From positions 1 to 17,007 of the forward strand of contig CAJUKE010000034.1 of NCBI GenBank assembly GCA_910587075.1: a stretch of DNA of 17,007 nt, read 5' to 3'. The position numbers and the translations under genes are program-made. The DNA comes from an uncultured Muribaculaceae bacterium. GTDB taxonomy: Bacteria > Bacteroidota > Bacteroidia > Bacteroidales > Muribaculaceae. This document shows, piece after piece, positions 4,796-13,171 of this stretch. The notes beneath the pieces were generated by a model. It worked only from the letters and a program-made list of their open reading frames with translations, ran no database searches and had not been told where the DNA came from. Each line of letters starts with the position of its first letter. Within the stretch, counting starts at the first letter, position 1.

Positions 4796-7195
4796 ATGAA
4801 CAATATTGCTATCCCATTTATAAATGCTTATTTCGTTAAAAACCCAATTTTTGATTGCTTATTCATAATCTCGACTTTACTCATGTTTATATGGGGTATT
4901 TATAAGACGATTAAAAATGAAGGAATACAAGTTTCATTCATTGATTATTCAATTACTGCGTTTCTTTTAGGGTTGTGGTTTTATTATAGATTCATAAATA
5001 CACAATGGTGGTTTATCTCTTTGTACGAGACTCAGGTTTCATATTTAGATATGATGATTTTAGGATTGTCCCTTTGGATAATATTTAATAGCACTTATAT
5101 TTCATTAAAAAACAAGAAGCATTCGGCTAAATCCGATAAAGAATTAATTATTAATGAAGCGATAAAAACTGCAAAAGAAGACCTCCTAAATAGGTCTCCA
5201 TTTGCGGAAAACTTAGTCATTCATCTTAATTCATTAAATGTTTCAGAAGGCGCGAGATCAATTGCTGTCATTTCGTCATGGGGAAATGGTAAAACTTCCT
5301 TTATAAATTTAATTGTCGAAATTATAGAGAACAAATATTCCGCTGATTTTGATGTGATTCATTTCTCGCCTTGGCATTTGGCTCCATCAACTAGTATCAC
5401 AAAGAAATTCTTCCAGCAAATATTTCATAAGTATGGCAATATTGATTCTCAATTTGCCTCGTTGAATAGAAAGTATTATACACTACTTGAAGATTCTGAA
5501 TTTTCATATCTTAGCAAAATTGGGAAACTATTAAGTTATACAACAAATTCATCAACAATACTTAAGGAGATTACTACAAAATTAAAAGAATCGCACAAAA
5601 AGATATTGGTAATAATTGATGATGTAGATAGGCTAAATGCAACGGAGATTGAAGAGATTTTTCGAATTATTAGAGGTAGTGCAAATTTTCCACACTTCAT
5701 TTTTTTATCATCATTTGATAAAAAATATGTACAACAAGCATTGTCTGAAAACAATCATTCAAAGACAAAGTATTATATCGAGAAATTTTTTGAGGTCGAA
5801 TTTAATCTTCCGGAATACGATATGGGTATTTTATCTAAAATCATTTTAGATAAAACAAAAAACTTTCTTACACCAGAAGACTATTCCAACTTTTCTGAAT
5901 ATATTTCAGATTACTCTAAAATTTTTAATCGACCGCCTGTTTTTGCAGAACTTTCAAATTTGCGAAATATATATAGGTGGATAAATAATATACAGATTCG
6001 TTATGATATATTAAAGGGGGAATGTAGAATTCAAGATTTAGCAGATCTTGAATTATTAAGCCTTCTCTATCCTGATGTATATGACTTGCTTAAACACAGT
6101 TATAATATATATTTATCCTGTGAACAAGGTCATTATCGTCTTTGGGATAATAAAATGAAAAGGTCTGATAATGACTGGTATGAGCGTTTGCATCCTCATA
6201 AAAATTTGAAAGAAGAAAATTCATACAAAGAAGCATTGGCTGAAAATGATGTTGTAGAGAATATTTTAGAACGATTATTACCTCTACATCGCTTCGAACC
6301 GTATCCCAAGGCTTTTTCGAATCCTAATTATACCAAAAGGTATTTCTATGGAATCCTCCAACATTCTGAAATGTCTGACGAAGCATTTAAAATTTTGATA
6401 AATAAGGATTTCGTTGATATTAAATCCGAACTGGACAAAGATGTTAATGCGTTATATGCTAATGCTATTAGGTTACATATCTTGTACGATTCTTTCCAGG
6501 AGGAAAAACACATTAAAAATATATTAGATATTATATTTTACGCCCCCTTGATTCATGATTACTATAGTTGTGATGCAAAAACAATACTTAGACATCTAAA
6601 CTCACTAGATGGAAATCATGAATACCATAAAACATATTTGCTAAAACTATTATATAAACATGGAGCTTCTATGTTCGTGGCTTCTCATTTTTGTGCCTAC
6701 ACATATGGGCGGCACGACTGGGAAGAGTATTTTACGGATAATGAATGTGATGAGATTGTTGTAAAAATGTTGTATGATGCAATTAGTGAGAACCATAAGT
6801 TCTGTGATATTAGAGATTTTTACCACAAAACAATCAAATATAAAAGAGGTGCATACAACACTCTAACACAAAAGCGTGAAGATACTCCGATATACAATCC
6901 AAAAGCTGATGAACTATTAAAACAATATATAGCTTTAAACTTTCAACAAATCTTGCCCAGTTTGATATGGCAAGACCATATGCATCAAGAGAAACGCTAT
7001 TATCCATCGAATGACTTTATGTATTTTTGGGGCAGTTTTGAAAGTTTTGAGAAGTACTGTCAACAGCATAATATAGATTCTTATAACGGAGTAGATAAAT
7101 CTGTTTTATTGGAATTTAAATCATTCTTGGATGAATATTTGGCTAATGAAAAAAAATCCATTCCATATGTTTTTAATGTGATTAACCTTAATTGA
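4796..7195 (+). CDS. membrane-anchored KAP-family P-loop NTPase
   Basis: I favour the ATG at 4796 (799 residues); a GTG at 4706 would add 30. Residues below count from 4796. Three hydrophobic segments lie at about 20-38, 50-67 and 82-100. The NTPase core follows: Walker A SSWGNGKTSFIN (Lys about 166), Walker B KKILVIIDDVDRL (Asp-Asp about 275-276), then FIFLSSFDKKYV and KYYIEKFFEVEFNLP, all typical of the KAP family. Membrane segments are characteristic of KAP proteins. The C-terminal ~400 residues match nothing I recognise. KAP NTPases include the F-plasmid exclusion protein PifA, so phage defence is a reasonable guess. The gene stands alone, is strikingly AT-rich compared with the genes on both sides, and lies beside a phage remnant, all signs of recent transfer. 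Its true target is unknown. Confidence 0.85.
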   Translation: MNNIAIPFINAYFVKNPIFDCLFIISTLLMFIWGIYKTIKNEGIQVSFIDYSITAFLLGLWFYYRFINTQWWFISLYETQVSYLDMMILGLSLWIIFNSTYISLKNKKHSAKSDKELIINEAIKTAKEDLLNRSPFAENLVIHLNSLNVSEGARSIAVISSWGNGKTSFINLIVEIIENKYSADFDVIHFSPWHLAPSTSITKKFFQQIFHKYGNIDSQFASLNRKYYTLLEDSEFSYLSKIGKLLSYTTNSSTILKEITTKLKESHKKILVIIDDVDRLNATEIEEIFRIIRGSANFPHFIFLSSFDKKYVQQALSENNHSKTKYYIEKFFEVEFNLPEYDMGILSKIILDKTKNFLTPEDYSNFSEYISDYSKIFNRPPVFAELSNLRNIYRWINNIQIRYDILKGECRIQDLADLELLSLLYPDVYDLLKHSYNIYLSCEQGHYRLWDNKMKRSDNDWYERLHPHKNLKEENSYKEALAENDVVENILERLLPLHRFEPYPKAFSNPNYTKRYFYGILQHSEMSDEAFKILINKDFVDIKSELDKDVNALYANAIRLHILYDSFQEEKHIKNILDIIFYAPLIHDYYSCDAKTILRHLNSLDGNHEYHKTYLLKLLYKHGASMFVASHFCAYTYGRHDWEEYFTDNECDEIVVKMLYDAISENHKFCDIRDFYHKTIKYKRGAYNTLTQKREDTPIYNPKADELLKQYIALNFQQILPSLIWQDHMHQEKRYYPSNDFMYFWGSFESFEKYCQQHNIDSYNGVDKSVLLEFKSFLDEYLANEKKSIPYVFNVINLN

Positions 7196-7449
7196 GTCAT
7201 TTTAATTATTATACCCATATTATATTGGGATGAAAATTAGTAATTTTGTATTTGACAAGATTAGAGAATCTGATGTGCAAACAATCATCTTCCGACATTG
7301 CACTGAACGCAAAATTGGGAACAACGAAGCAAGCCATACAAGGCATAAATGTTGGAGATGCAAAAGTTAGACGATATAATCTTTTGATTATCAGGATATA
7401 AATTCCGCATACTTCTCCCAGGCAGATCACGAATAAAAACCTAAAATTC

Positions 7450-7481
7450 AAGCAGTTAAATTAAAGACTGACTGCTTTTTT
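7450..7481 (+). terminator. rho-independent terminator
   Basis: AAGCAGT (7450-7456) pairs with ACTGCTT (7471-7477), and the T run continues through 7481. It lies 255 bases past the KAP stop, so the transcript ending here either has a long 3' tail or is a separate short RNA. Confidence 0.6.
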
Positions 7482-7655
7482 CTTTATCAGATACTTCAAA
7501 ATACAGCACAGTTTCGCTTCCTCTGTAAATCACTTAGCCAAAGGATATACTGCGACGCCAGGCATATCGCGGAAACGAAACGCAAAACGCGGACTAATCC
7601 GAAAGACGGAATCCTGAGTAGAAATCCCTTGGTGAAGGGGTGATACCCAACCAAC

Positions 7656-7685
7656 TCTCAACATTTGTTGAGGCTTTTTATTTTT
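7656..7685 (+). terminator. rho-independent terminator before the dehydrogenase gene
   Basis: CTCAAC (7657-7662), loop ATTT, GTTGAG (7667-7672), then GCTTTTTATTTTT. This is a compact stem with a long T tail, ending just before the promoter-like TAATTTTG at 7694. It implies a plus-strand transcript made in the gene-free region upstream. Confidence 0.65.
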
Positions 7686-7693
7686 ATTGGTTG

Positions 7694-7701
7694 TAATTTT
7701 G
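7694..7701 (+). promoter_or_regulatory. predicted -7 element for the dehydrogenase gene
   Basis: TAATTTTG matches the Bacteroidetes TAnnTTTG consensus and lies 25 bases before the ATG at 7726. I see no good TTTG element at the expected -33 position, so the call is weak. Confidence 0.4.
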
Positions 7702-7725
7702 CCTAATATAATCATTTTGCGAAAT

Positions 7726-8412
7726 ATGAATATTCTCATCATCGGCGCGACCTCGGGCATAGGATACGAGTTGTGGAAGCATTACGCCACGAGTGGCAAT
7801 ACGGTTGTTATCACAGGACGGCGTAATGAGATCCTGTCGCGACAAATCAAAGAGCGCCCGGTCGACACATTGGCGTTTCAATGCGATATGGCGGATTGTT
7901 CCGCTTTTAATTCGATGCTTAAAAATGTAATGGCTAAGCTTGGGCATCTCGATTTGGCGATTGTTTGTGCCGGAGTCGGGGAGCTCAATCCTGAACTGGA
8001 TGTGTCAACAGAACTATCCACCATCGCGGTAAATGTGAATGGGTGGACTAACGCCATAGATTCAATCTATAAAATCTTTGAAAAACAGAGATCAGGACAT
8101 CTCGTCGCGATCACGTCCGTTGGAGGTTTGCAGCCGACACCCATAGCGCCGTCCTACAGCGCGTCAAAAGCGTTTCAGATAAACTATACCAAATCGCTCC
8201 AGCGGAAATCAAAGGGGTCGGCTATCGTTGTCACAGAAATCCGTCCCGGACTTGTCGACACTCGAATGGCAAAGGGGGACGGGCTGTTTTGGGTTATGCC
8301 CTTGAACAAAGCCGTCAAAGAAATAATCCGGGCTATCAACAAGAAGAAAAAACTTACAATTGTAACAACCCGTTGGCGTATGCTTAACTGGTTGCTCAAG
8401 CATTTTGCGTGA
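7726..8412 (+). CDS. short-chain dehydrogenase/reductase (SDR family)
   Basis: A 228-residue NAD(P)-dependent oxidoreductase with a Rossmann fold. It starts MNILIIGATSGIG, carrying the dinucleotide-binding GxxxGIG motif, and TGRR after the second strand suggests NADP preference. The CAGVGE segment follows strand four. The active site is visible as Ser in ITSVGG and Tyr/Lys in YSASK, the classical SDR set. The length is typical of classical SDRs. The ATG at 7726 is chosen because the Rossmann strand begins there; a frame extends upstream to 7687 but adds only AT-rich hydrophobic codons. The substrate cannot be read from sequence. It stands alone, with its own promoter-like element and 103 bases before the sigma factor gene. 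GC content returns here to the chromosomal level. Confidence 0.9.
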   Translation: MNILIIGATSGIGYELWKHYATSGNTVVITGRRNEILSRQIKERPVDTLAFQCDMADCSAFNSMLKNVMAKLGHLDLAIVCAGVGELNPELDVSTELSTIAVNVNGWTNAIDSIYKIFEKQRSGHLVAITSVGGLQPTPIAPSYSASKAFQINYTKSLQRKSKGSAIVVTEIRPGLVDTRMAKGDGLFWVMPLNKAVKEIIRAINKKKKLTIVTTRWRMLNWLLKHFA

Positions 8413-8474
8413 ATTGGACTCTGTTTTGTATTAGATTTTATTTCATTCGCTTGGCGAAAAAAAGGTTTTAGTCT

Positions 8475-8502
8475 GTTACGATTTGGCGCTTCAATCGTAT
8501 CA
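8475..8502 (+). promoter_or_regulatory. candidate ECF-type promoter of the sigma factor operon
   Basis: GTTACG (8475-8480), 15 bases, then CGTATCA (8496-8502), ending 13 bases before the ATG. The two-block arrangement and spacing fit an ECF sigma promoter rather than the housekeeping TAnnTTTG type. A similar GTTACG...CGTATCA leader in front of other Bacteroidales sigma genes is my recollection, not checked. It would make the operon self-activating. Confidence 0.45.
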
Positions 8503-8515
8503 ATAGTAGAACGCA

Positions 8516-8995
8516 ATGAAAAAAGACGTACTGACAACATCATTCCTTGACATTCGGAGCAAGCTGCACCGAATGGCTGTGAGGCTTCTTCAGAACGATG
8601 AGGATGCCAGGGATGCCGTACAGGACACGTTTGAGAAATTGTGGTCGAAAGATGAAATCGAATCCGACGCGGAGGCTCGCAACAAGCTGACGCGCGTGTT
8701 GCGCAACACCTGCATAGACCGCCTCAGAACCACCCATACCGTTCCTTTGGAATCTGTGGAAACAGAATTTGACAGCGGGTATGAAACGCCGACCGAGGAT
8801 ATGGCGCGGTATGAGAGGCTAATCGTGAAGGGATTAACGGAGACTCAAATGCGGATATACAATCTTATCGCACACGATTGCCTTGAGTATGAGGAAGTAG
8901 CAAAGCGACTGTATATGTCGGTTGAGGCGGTACGGATGAATCTGAGCCGCGCCCGCAAAAGGATTCGCGAAAACATCAAAATGATTGACCGATGA
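8516..8995 (+). CDS. ECF sigma-70 family RNA polymerase sigma factor
   Basis: This 159-residue protein has the two domains of an extracytoplasmic-function sigma factor and nothing else. Region 2 spans about residues 15-65 (HRMAVRLLQNDEDARDAVQD, then TFEKLWS) and recognises the -10 element. Region 4 spans about residues 108-155 (LTETQMRIYNLIAHDCLEYE, then EVAKRLYMSVEAVRMNLSRA) and contains the HTH for the -35 element. It would redirect RNA polymerase to its own operon and perhaps other genes when released by a partner. Its stop overlaps the start of the next gene by four bases, so the two are translationally coupled, the usual sigma/anti-sigma layout. Length is at the short end of the family. 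Confidence 0.92.
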   Translation: MKKDVLTTSFLDIRSKLHRMAVRLLQNDEDARDAVQDTFEKLWSKDEIESDAEARNKLTRVLRNTCIDRLRTTHTVPLESVETEFDSGYETPTEDMARYERLIVKGLTETQMRIYNLIAHDCLEYEEVAKRLYMSVEAVRMNLSRARKRIRENIKMIDR

Positions 8996-9483
8996 GGAAC
9001 GATGAATTGACATTGACTATTGATGAGCTGGACGAACTTTGCCGTCTTTACATGGACTGCGAACTGTCCGTCTTGGAAGAGAAAGAACTGGAATACGTTC
9101 TTTCCCAAACAACCTTGTCCTCACCATCAATTGAGGAGGTAAGAAGCCTTGTTGGAATTCAGGCGATAAAGTCTGCCCCATCAAGGCCTGTAATAAAAAA
9201 GAAGTTCCCGAATTGGTGGCTAACGACTGGAATCGCGGCGAGTGTCGCCATTCTGCTTGGTATCGGTGTTACCGTTCTCAAGACTGATAATTCTATATCT
9301 TCGGTTTCTGAAAGCTACATAGCTTACGTCAATGGTCAGGAGATTCGTGGCGACGCAGCCATTGCACTTATTGACTCTGAGACGCGGAAAGCTGAGGAGT
9401 TTATTAGCCGAATGGCAGAGTTAGAAGAAGAGGAACAGAATAAGATTGAGCGATTTATGGACCATCAAAACAGCACGTTATGA
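8992..9483 (+). CDS. single-pass membrane anti-sigma-like protein
   Basis: The 163 residues divide into a cytoplasmic segment (about 1-74), one membrane helix (about 76-96, TGIAASVAILLGIGVTVL) and a periplasmic, Glu-rich helical segment ending ELEEEEQNKIERFMDHQ. The stretch DELCRLYMDCELSVLEEKEL resembles the opening of many anti-sigma domains (LYxDGELsxxExxxLE), but the His/Cys zinc ligands of the ZAS type are not present. It is not the FecR type usual in Bacteroides. The four-base overlap with the sigma gene and the receptor-type gene downstream support a role holding the sigma factor at the inner membrane until a signal arrives. Function is inferred from context and the short motif only. 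Confidence 0.7.
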   Translation: MRNDELTLTIDELDELCRLYMDCELSVLEEKELEYVLSQTTLSSPSIEEVRSLVGIQAIKSAPSRPVIKKKFPNWWLTTGIAASVAILLGIGVTVLKTDNSISSVSESYIAYVNGQEIRGDAAIALIDSETRKAEEFISRMAELEEEEQNKIERFMDHQNSTL

Positions 9484-9863
9484 GACGATTAGCAACTTTT
9501 ATCGCAATAACAATTCTCTCAATTGCCGCATATGCTAAAGCTCCCAATCTGGCTGTGGAGAAGCTTTTTGATGGTCGGTATAACGAAACCGCCGGAGTTT
9601 CCTCTACTGTGTATAAAAATAATGGGAAATATTACCGGGGATTGACAATTGAGAATAACGCGAAGGTGCTCAAGGCTATAGCCGACGCTATAAAAGCTGA
9701 CGCGCCCAGAGCATCCCATTACTCTCACCATCAAGACAAAGACGGCCAATATACCTCAATGAAGGTTCTCAATAATGGAGAAACCATTTTCATCGGGTTG
9801 CAACGGGATAACAAAGGTGAGGGATTTTTCTTTATTCAGGGCAACGAATCCGCGTTTAAGTAA
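9480..9863 (+). CDS. small exported protein, DUF6108-like
   Basis: This 127-residue protein starts with a clear signal peptide, MRRLATFIAITILSIAAYAK, with likely cleavage after AYA, so the mature part is periplasmic. The mature region (NLAVEKLFDGRYN, then VYKNNGKYYRGLTIENN) and the end FFFIQGNESAFK resemble the small Bacteroidales family annotated DUF6108, found beside sigma/anti-sigma genes. I am unsure of that name. It overlaps the anti-sigma-like gene by four bases and is 18 bases before the receptor gene. It could be a sensor or ligand of the sigma pathway; no catalytic motif is visible. Confidence 0.65.
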   Translation: MRRLATFIAITILSIAAYAKAPNLAVEKLFDGRYNETAGVSSTVYKNNGKYYRGLTIENNAKVLKAIADAIKADAPRASHYSHHQDKDGQYTSMKVLNNGETIFIGLQRDNKGEGFFFIQGNESAFK

Positions 9864-9881
9864 CTAATAACCAATACACAT

Positions 9882-12017
9882 ATGACCATATTGAAGAAGC
9901 TGCTCTTAGGAGCGGCCTTACTCCCCGCATCCCTTTTCGCAAGGGAACTCAACGATTCCATCGCGGATTCTTGGGAAAAGGAACTTGAATTGAACGAGGT
10001 CGTCGTAGTGGCACGTCGTCCCGTGATGAAGCAAGACCCCGACAAAATAGTATACCTGATTCAGAATGACCCGTACGCCAAAGGTCTAAATGGTATTGAG
10101 GCGCTTGACCGCATCCCACGCGTATCTGTAACCAACGAGCAGATTACGGTTGCCGGAAAATCTTCTGTCAGGTATATCGTTGACGGACATCTCCTTGAGA
10201 TGCCGGAGGATGCCATAGCGTCGCGGTTGCGCAATCTCACCGCGGCTGGCATTGAGAAAATCGAGGTTCTCACCACGCCTCCGGCAAAATACGCCGCGGG
10301 AACCAATGTCGCGTTCATAAGTATCACGACACGCGATGAATCACTTGGAACAAGAGGAAACGTATGGGGAAGCGGAACAGTCCGAGAGGATTTCAGTTAT
10401 CTTCTTGGAGGCAACATTTCCCATACAACACGAAAAGTTGAGCTTGCGGCCGATGCGAGTTGGAACGACACCAAGGGAATCAATGATCTTGACCGAACTT
10501 ATACGTTTGCCGCTCATCGAAAGACATCAAACCGTTCAACAAACTTCACAAACCGTATGCTTGGTGCCAATGGTCTGATCAAATACAAGTTTTCATCCCG
10601 GTTGAGCGCGGGGGCGATTGTCAATTTCAGTTCCGCGAGGTTCAAGAGCAGACTGTCTGATGTAACCGTTGACAATGGAACACTGTCGGAATCAGTCAAT
10701 CACTCCCCCTCACGCCCTAATAACGCGGTGACCCTGACGGCGTTTTCTGACTGGATGATTGACGACAAAGGGAAGACGCTTAGTCTCACTTATAACTTTT
10801 TCAACAAATATACTGAGAGTTTTTCCAATGTGACAACCAATACTTCTGAGACCCAATTCAATCTCACCAATGAAGGTGTAAACAAGTACCATATCCATTC
10901 TGCCAAACTGGACGCAGCCCTTCCATTTAAAGGATTCAAGCTGGAGGCCGGGGCCGCTTTCACAGCGATAGGTAACCATACCCAAATTGACGTGAATAAT
11001 CTGATTGACGGACAATGGGTTAATGATGCCCTTCAAAGCAACTCGTTCAGCTATGAGGAGAACACCGCCGCGATCTATGTAAGCGCCGAGAAATCATTTT
11101 CCAGCGCCTTTTTCGGAAAAATCGGACTCCGCTATGAGCACACAGATGTGAAAGGGCGTCAGATGATTGGTAACGAACGCCATAACAATTCATACGGCTA
11201 CCTGTTCCCGGCGTTAACTTTCAGTTGGAACAAACAGAGTGTCGGAAGATTTGCCGCATCATACTCCATGGGAATCTCCCGACCAAATTTCGCCGATCTG
11301 AATCCGTTCAAATATTATACCACCACTACCGATTACGTTTCCGGGAATCCCGATTTGAATCCAAGCGTATCGCACAATGCCGAAATCAACTATTCGGGGA
11401 AAGGAATCTACGCAGTACTATACAATTCCTACAATCACAATACTATAGGTTATATAACCCGTTTCGGCTCTGAAGGAAGTCAATATACAATACCCGAAAA
11501 TTTTATTAATAACAATAAGACGGGACTATATGCCTCCTATAATCGTTCGTTATTTGATTGGTGGAACGTCAAAGTCGGGGGAGAAGTTTTCTATACCTAT
11601 GCCAAGTCAAAAGTCACTGATTTTAAGGAAATGAATGATAAGGGATGGAGTGGTAAAGTTGAGTTGAACACCTCGTGGATGCTCAACCGAAAGAAAACAC
11701 TTGTTCTCAACCTCCGTTTCACACATATGTTCCCCTACCATGACCGAATGATTCATTACGAATCCATATCGCTGATTGGTGCTGACATCCGTTATATGTT
11801 GTTGAACAACCGATTGGTCTTAACCGCGTCTGTTAATGATCCATTTGGTTGGAATATCACCAAATCAACGGCACTGTATAATGATTACTCGGTATATACC
11901 AAAAATAATATACATTCCCATGCCGTCTCGTTCAGAATATCATATTCTTTCGGTGGCAATAAGGTGAACAATGTATATCGCGACACCAAAGAACGGGAAT
12001 CAAATCGTTCCTACTGA
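9882..12017 (+). CDS. TonB-dependent receptor-type outer membrane beta-barrel protein
   Basis: This 711-residue protein has a signal peptide (MTILKKLLLGAALLPASLFA), a TonB-box-like NEVVVVAR near residue 38, a plug domain (about 50-155: GLNGIEALDRIPRVSV, then VRYIVDGHLLEMPEDAI) and a C-terminal barrel of alternating aromatic and polar strands from about 160 to the end. It belongs with the Bacteroidetes outer membrane beta-barrel family that lacks the N-terminal carboxypeptidase-like domain common in SusC proteins, and no SusD partner follows. It is last in the sigma operon, so its level is probably set by that sigma factor. The substrate is unknown. A perfect terminator follows 26 bases after the stop. 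Confidence 0.88.
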   Translation: MTILKKLLLGAALLPASLFARELNDSIADSWEKELELNEVVVVARRPVMKQDPDKIVYLIQNDPYAKGLNGIEALDRIPRVSVTNEQITVAGKSSVRYIVDGHLLEMPEDAIASRLRNLTAAGIEKIEVLTTPPAKYAAGTNVAFISITTRDESLGTRGNVWGSGTVREDFSYLLGGNISHTTRKVELAADASWNDTKGINDLDRTYTFAAHRKTSNRSTNFTNRMLGANGLIKYKFSSRLSAGAIVNFSSARFKSRLSDVTVDNGTLSESVNHSPSRPNNAVTLTAFSDWMIDDKGKTLSLTYNFFNKYTESFSNVTTNTSETQFNLTNEGVNKYHIHSAKLDAALPFKGFKLEAGAAFTAIGNHTQIDVNNLIDGQWVNDALQSNSFSYEENTAAIYVSAEKSFSSAFFGKIGLRYEHTDVKGRQMIGNERHNNSYGYLFPALTFSWNKQSVGRFAASYSMGISRPNFADLNPFKYYTTTTDYVSGNPDLNPSVSHNAEINYSGKGIYAVLYNSYNHNTIGYITRFGSEGSQYTIPENFINNNKTGLYASYNRSLFDWWNVKVGGEVFYTYAKSKVTDFKEMNDKGWSGKVELNTSWMLNRKKTLVLNLRFTHMFPYHDRMIHYESISLIGADIRYMLLNNRLVLTASVNDPFGWNITKSTALYNDYSVYTKNNIHSHAVSFRISYSFGGNKVNNVYRDTKERESNRSY

Positions 12018-12043
12018 ATGCCAAGTATATTCTTACATAAATG

Positions 12044-12073
12044 GAAACGCCCGGCACATTTGCCGGGCGTTTC
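12044..12073. terminator. bidirectional rho-independent terminator
   Basis: GAAACGCCCGGCA (12044-12056) and TGCCGGGCGTTTC (12061-12073) form a perfect 13-bp stem around a four-base loop. It sits between the convergent receptor gene (stop at 12017) and aldo/keto reductase gene (stop at 12088), and its A-rich and T-rich stem ends suit termination from both sides. Confidence 0.85.
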
Positions 12074-12087
12074 TGTTCGTTGGCGGG

Positions 12088-13080
12088 TCAGTTGCCTATG
12101 TGCGATTGGTTGTTGCTGTTGTAGCGGTTGCCTTGGATGACTATCGTGTCGAGCGCGGCGTTGATCTCGGCCATCTCCTCGGGGGTGTAGGTTACATTGG
12201 CTGCCGCGATGTTGTCCTCAAGGTGTTTGAGGCTGCGGCTGCCGGGAATAGGAACAATCCACGGTTTCTGATAGAGTATCCACGAAATGGCGACTTGCGC
12301 GGGGGTGACACATTTCTTTTCTGCGATAGACTTGACAAACTCCACGAGTGCCATGTTTGCCTCGATGTTCTCTTTTTGGAAACGTGGCACAGAAGAACGG
12401 AAGTCGTGTTTTCCGAACTTTGTTTCTTTTGTTATGCCGCCGGTAAGGAAACCCTTTCCGAGGGGGCTGAACGGAACAAGCCCGATGCCGAGTTCTTCAA
12501 GAACTGGCAGAAGGTTCTTTTCCGGTTCACGCCAGAAAAGGGAGAACTCACTCTGGACGGCTGTAAGCGGCAAAATCGAGTTTGCTTCACGGATCGTGTT
12601 AACCCCGGCTTCCGATAATCCCCAATGCAGGATTTTACCCTCGTCCATAAGGTCTTTGATTGTGCCGGCGACATCGGCGATGGGAACATCTGGATCAACG
12701 CGATGCTGATAGTAGAGGTCGATATGGTCGGTGCGCAGACGCTTCAACGAGCCTTCAACCGACCGACGGATTGTTTCAGGACGGCTGTCGAGTACCTGCT
12801 TGAAGTCGTCCATATTCATACTGATACCAAACTTGGTGGCTATTTTCACCTCGTCGCGGATAGGCTCAAGAGCCTCACCGACAAGCTCCTCATTGGTATA
12901 GGGGCCGTATACCTCCGCCGTGTCGAAGAAAGTCACGCCCAGATCATGGGCTGTTCTGATGAGCTTTATCATTTCTTTCTTGTCGGCAGGTTCGCCATAG
13001 CCGTGGCTCATAGCCATACAGCCAAGTCCGATGCCGGATACTTCGAGCGACGATGTTGTTCCTAAAATTCTACTTTTCAT
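12088..13080 (-). CDS. aldo/keto reductase
   Basis: A 330-residue NADPH-dependent (beta/alpha)8 reductase of carbonyl compounds. It starts MKSRILGTTSSLEVSGIGLG and shows the full catalytic set: Asp53 and Tyr58 in FFDTAEVYG, Lys83 in IATKFG and His125 in LYYQHRVD. Cofactor-binding motifs follow (PFSPLGKGFLTGG, then IVPIPGSRSLKHLEDNIAA). The length and motifs match the large AKR group including yeast/bacterial YakC-like enzymes. The last residues (NRYNSNNQSHIGN) are an ordinary polar tail. The gene is 91 bases downstream of the hydrolase in the same direction, so joint transcription is possible but not shown. The physiological substrate is not predictable. Confidence 0.93.
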   Translation of the reverse strand: MKSRILGTTSSLEVSGIGLGCMAMSHGYGEPADKKEMIKLIRTAHDLGVTFFDTAEVYGPYTNEELVGEALEPIRDEVKIATKFGISMNMDDFKQVLDSRPETIRRSVEGSLKRLRTDHIDLYYQHRVDPDVPIADVAGTIKDLMDEGKILHWGLSEAGVNTIREANSILPLTAVQSEFSLFWREPEKNLLPVLEELGIGLVPFSPLGKGFLTGGITKETKFGKHDFRSSVPRFQKENIEANMALVEFVKSIAEKKCVTPAQVAISWILYQKPWIVPIPGSRSLKHLEDNIAAANVTYTPEEMAEINAALDTIVIQGNRYNSNNQSHIGN

Positions 13081-13171
13081 ATGCTGTATTTTTGAATTCA
13101 GTAAAAGAACAAACTCGCGTTATCGTATGTGTTTGCAAAATGTCGGTAACTCTTACCATTTTTGCCTTTTC

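Larger units (their letters stand above)
7196..7725. other. 530-base region without a confident gene; possible conserved element
   Basis: Two frames look faintly protein-like on opposite strands. Plus 7273-7401 gives 42 residues including LGTTKQAIQGINVGDAKVRR. Minus-strand frames over 7209-7451 and 7530-7760 include ASPTFMPCMACFVVPNFAFS and RFAFRFRDMPGVAVYPLAK, and a stop-interrupted link between them reads FTEEAKLCCILKYLIKKK. From memory these strings recur as short doubtful hypothetical proteins in Bacteroidales, which would suggest a conserved non-coding or dispersed element here; this is unverified. It also holds an AAACGAAACG decamer (7573-7582), CCCTT/AAGGG (7626-7639) and two terminators. 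Confidence 0.45.

Noticed and set aside
7209..7451. 80-residue minus-strand frame as a real gene
   Set aside because: Cys- and Phe-rich content with no domain, and a competing plus-strand frame of similar quality. Treated as part of a possibly non-coding element.
245..7725. CRISPR array or complete insertion sequence in the accessory half
   Set aside because: No regularly spaced long repeats with unique spacers, no transposase frame and no terminal inverted repeats were found.
12018..12618. Plus-strand frame running past the receptor gene into the aldo/keto reductase
   Set aside because: It crosses the terminator at 12044-12073 and is antisense to a gene with a complete catalytic set.
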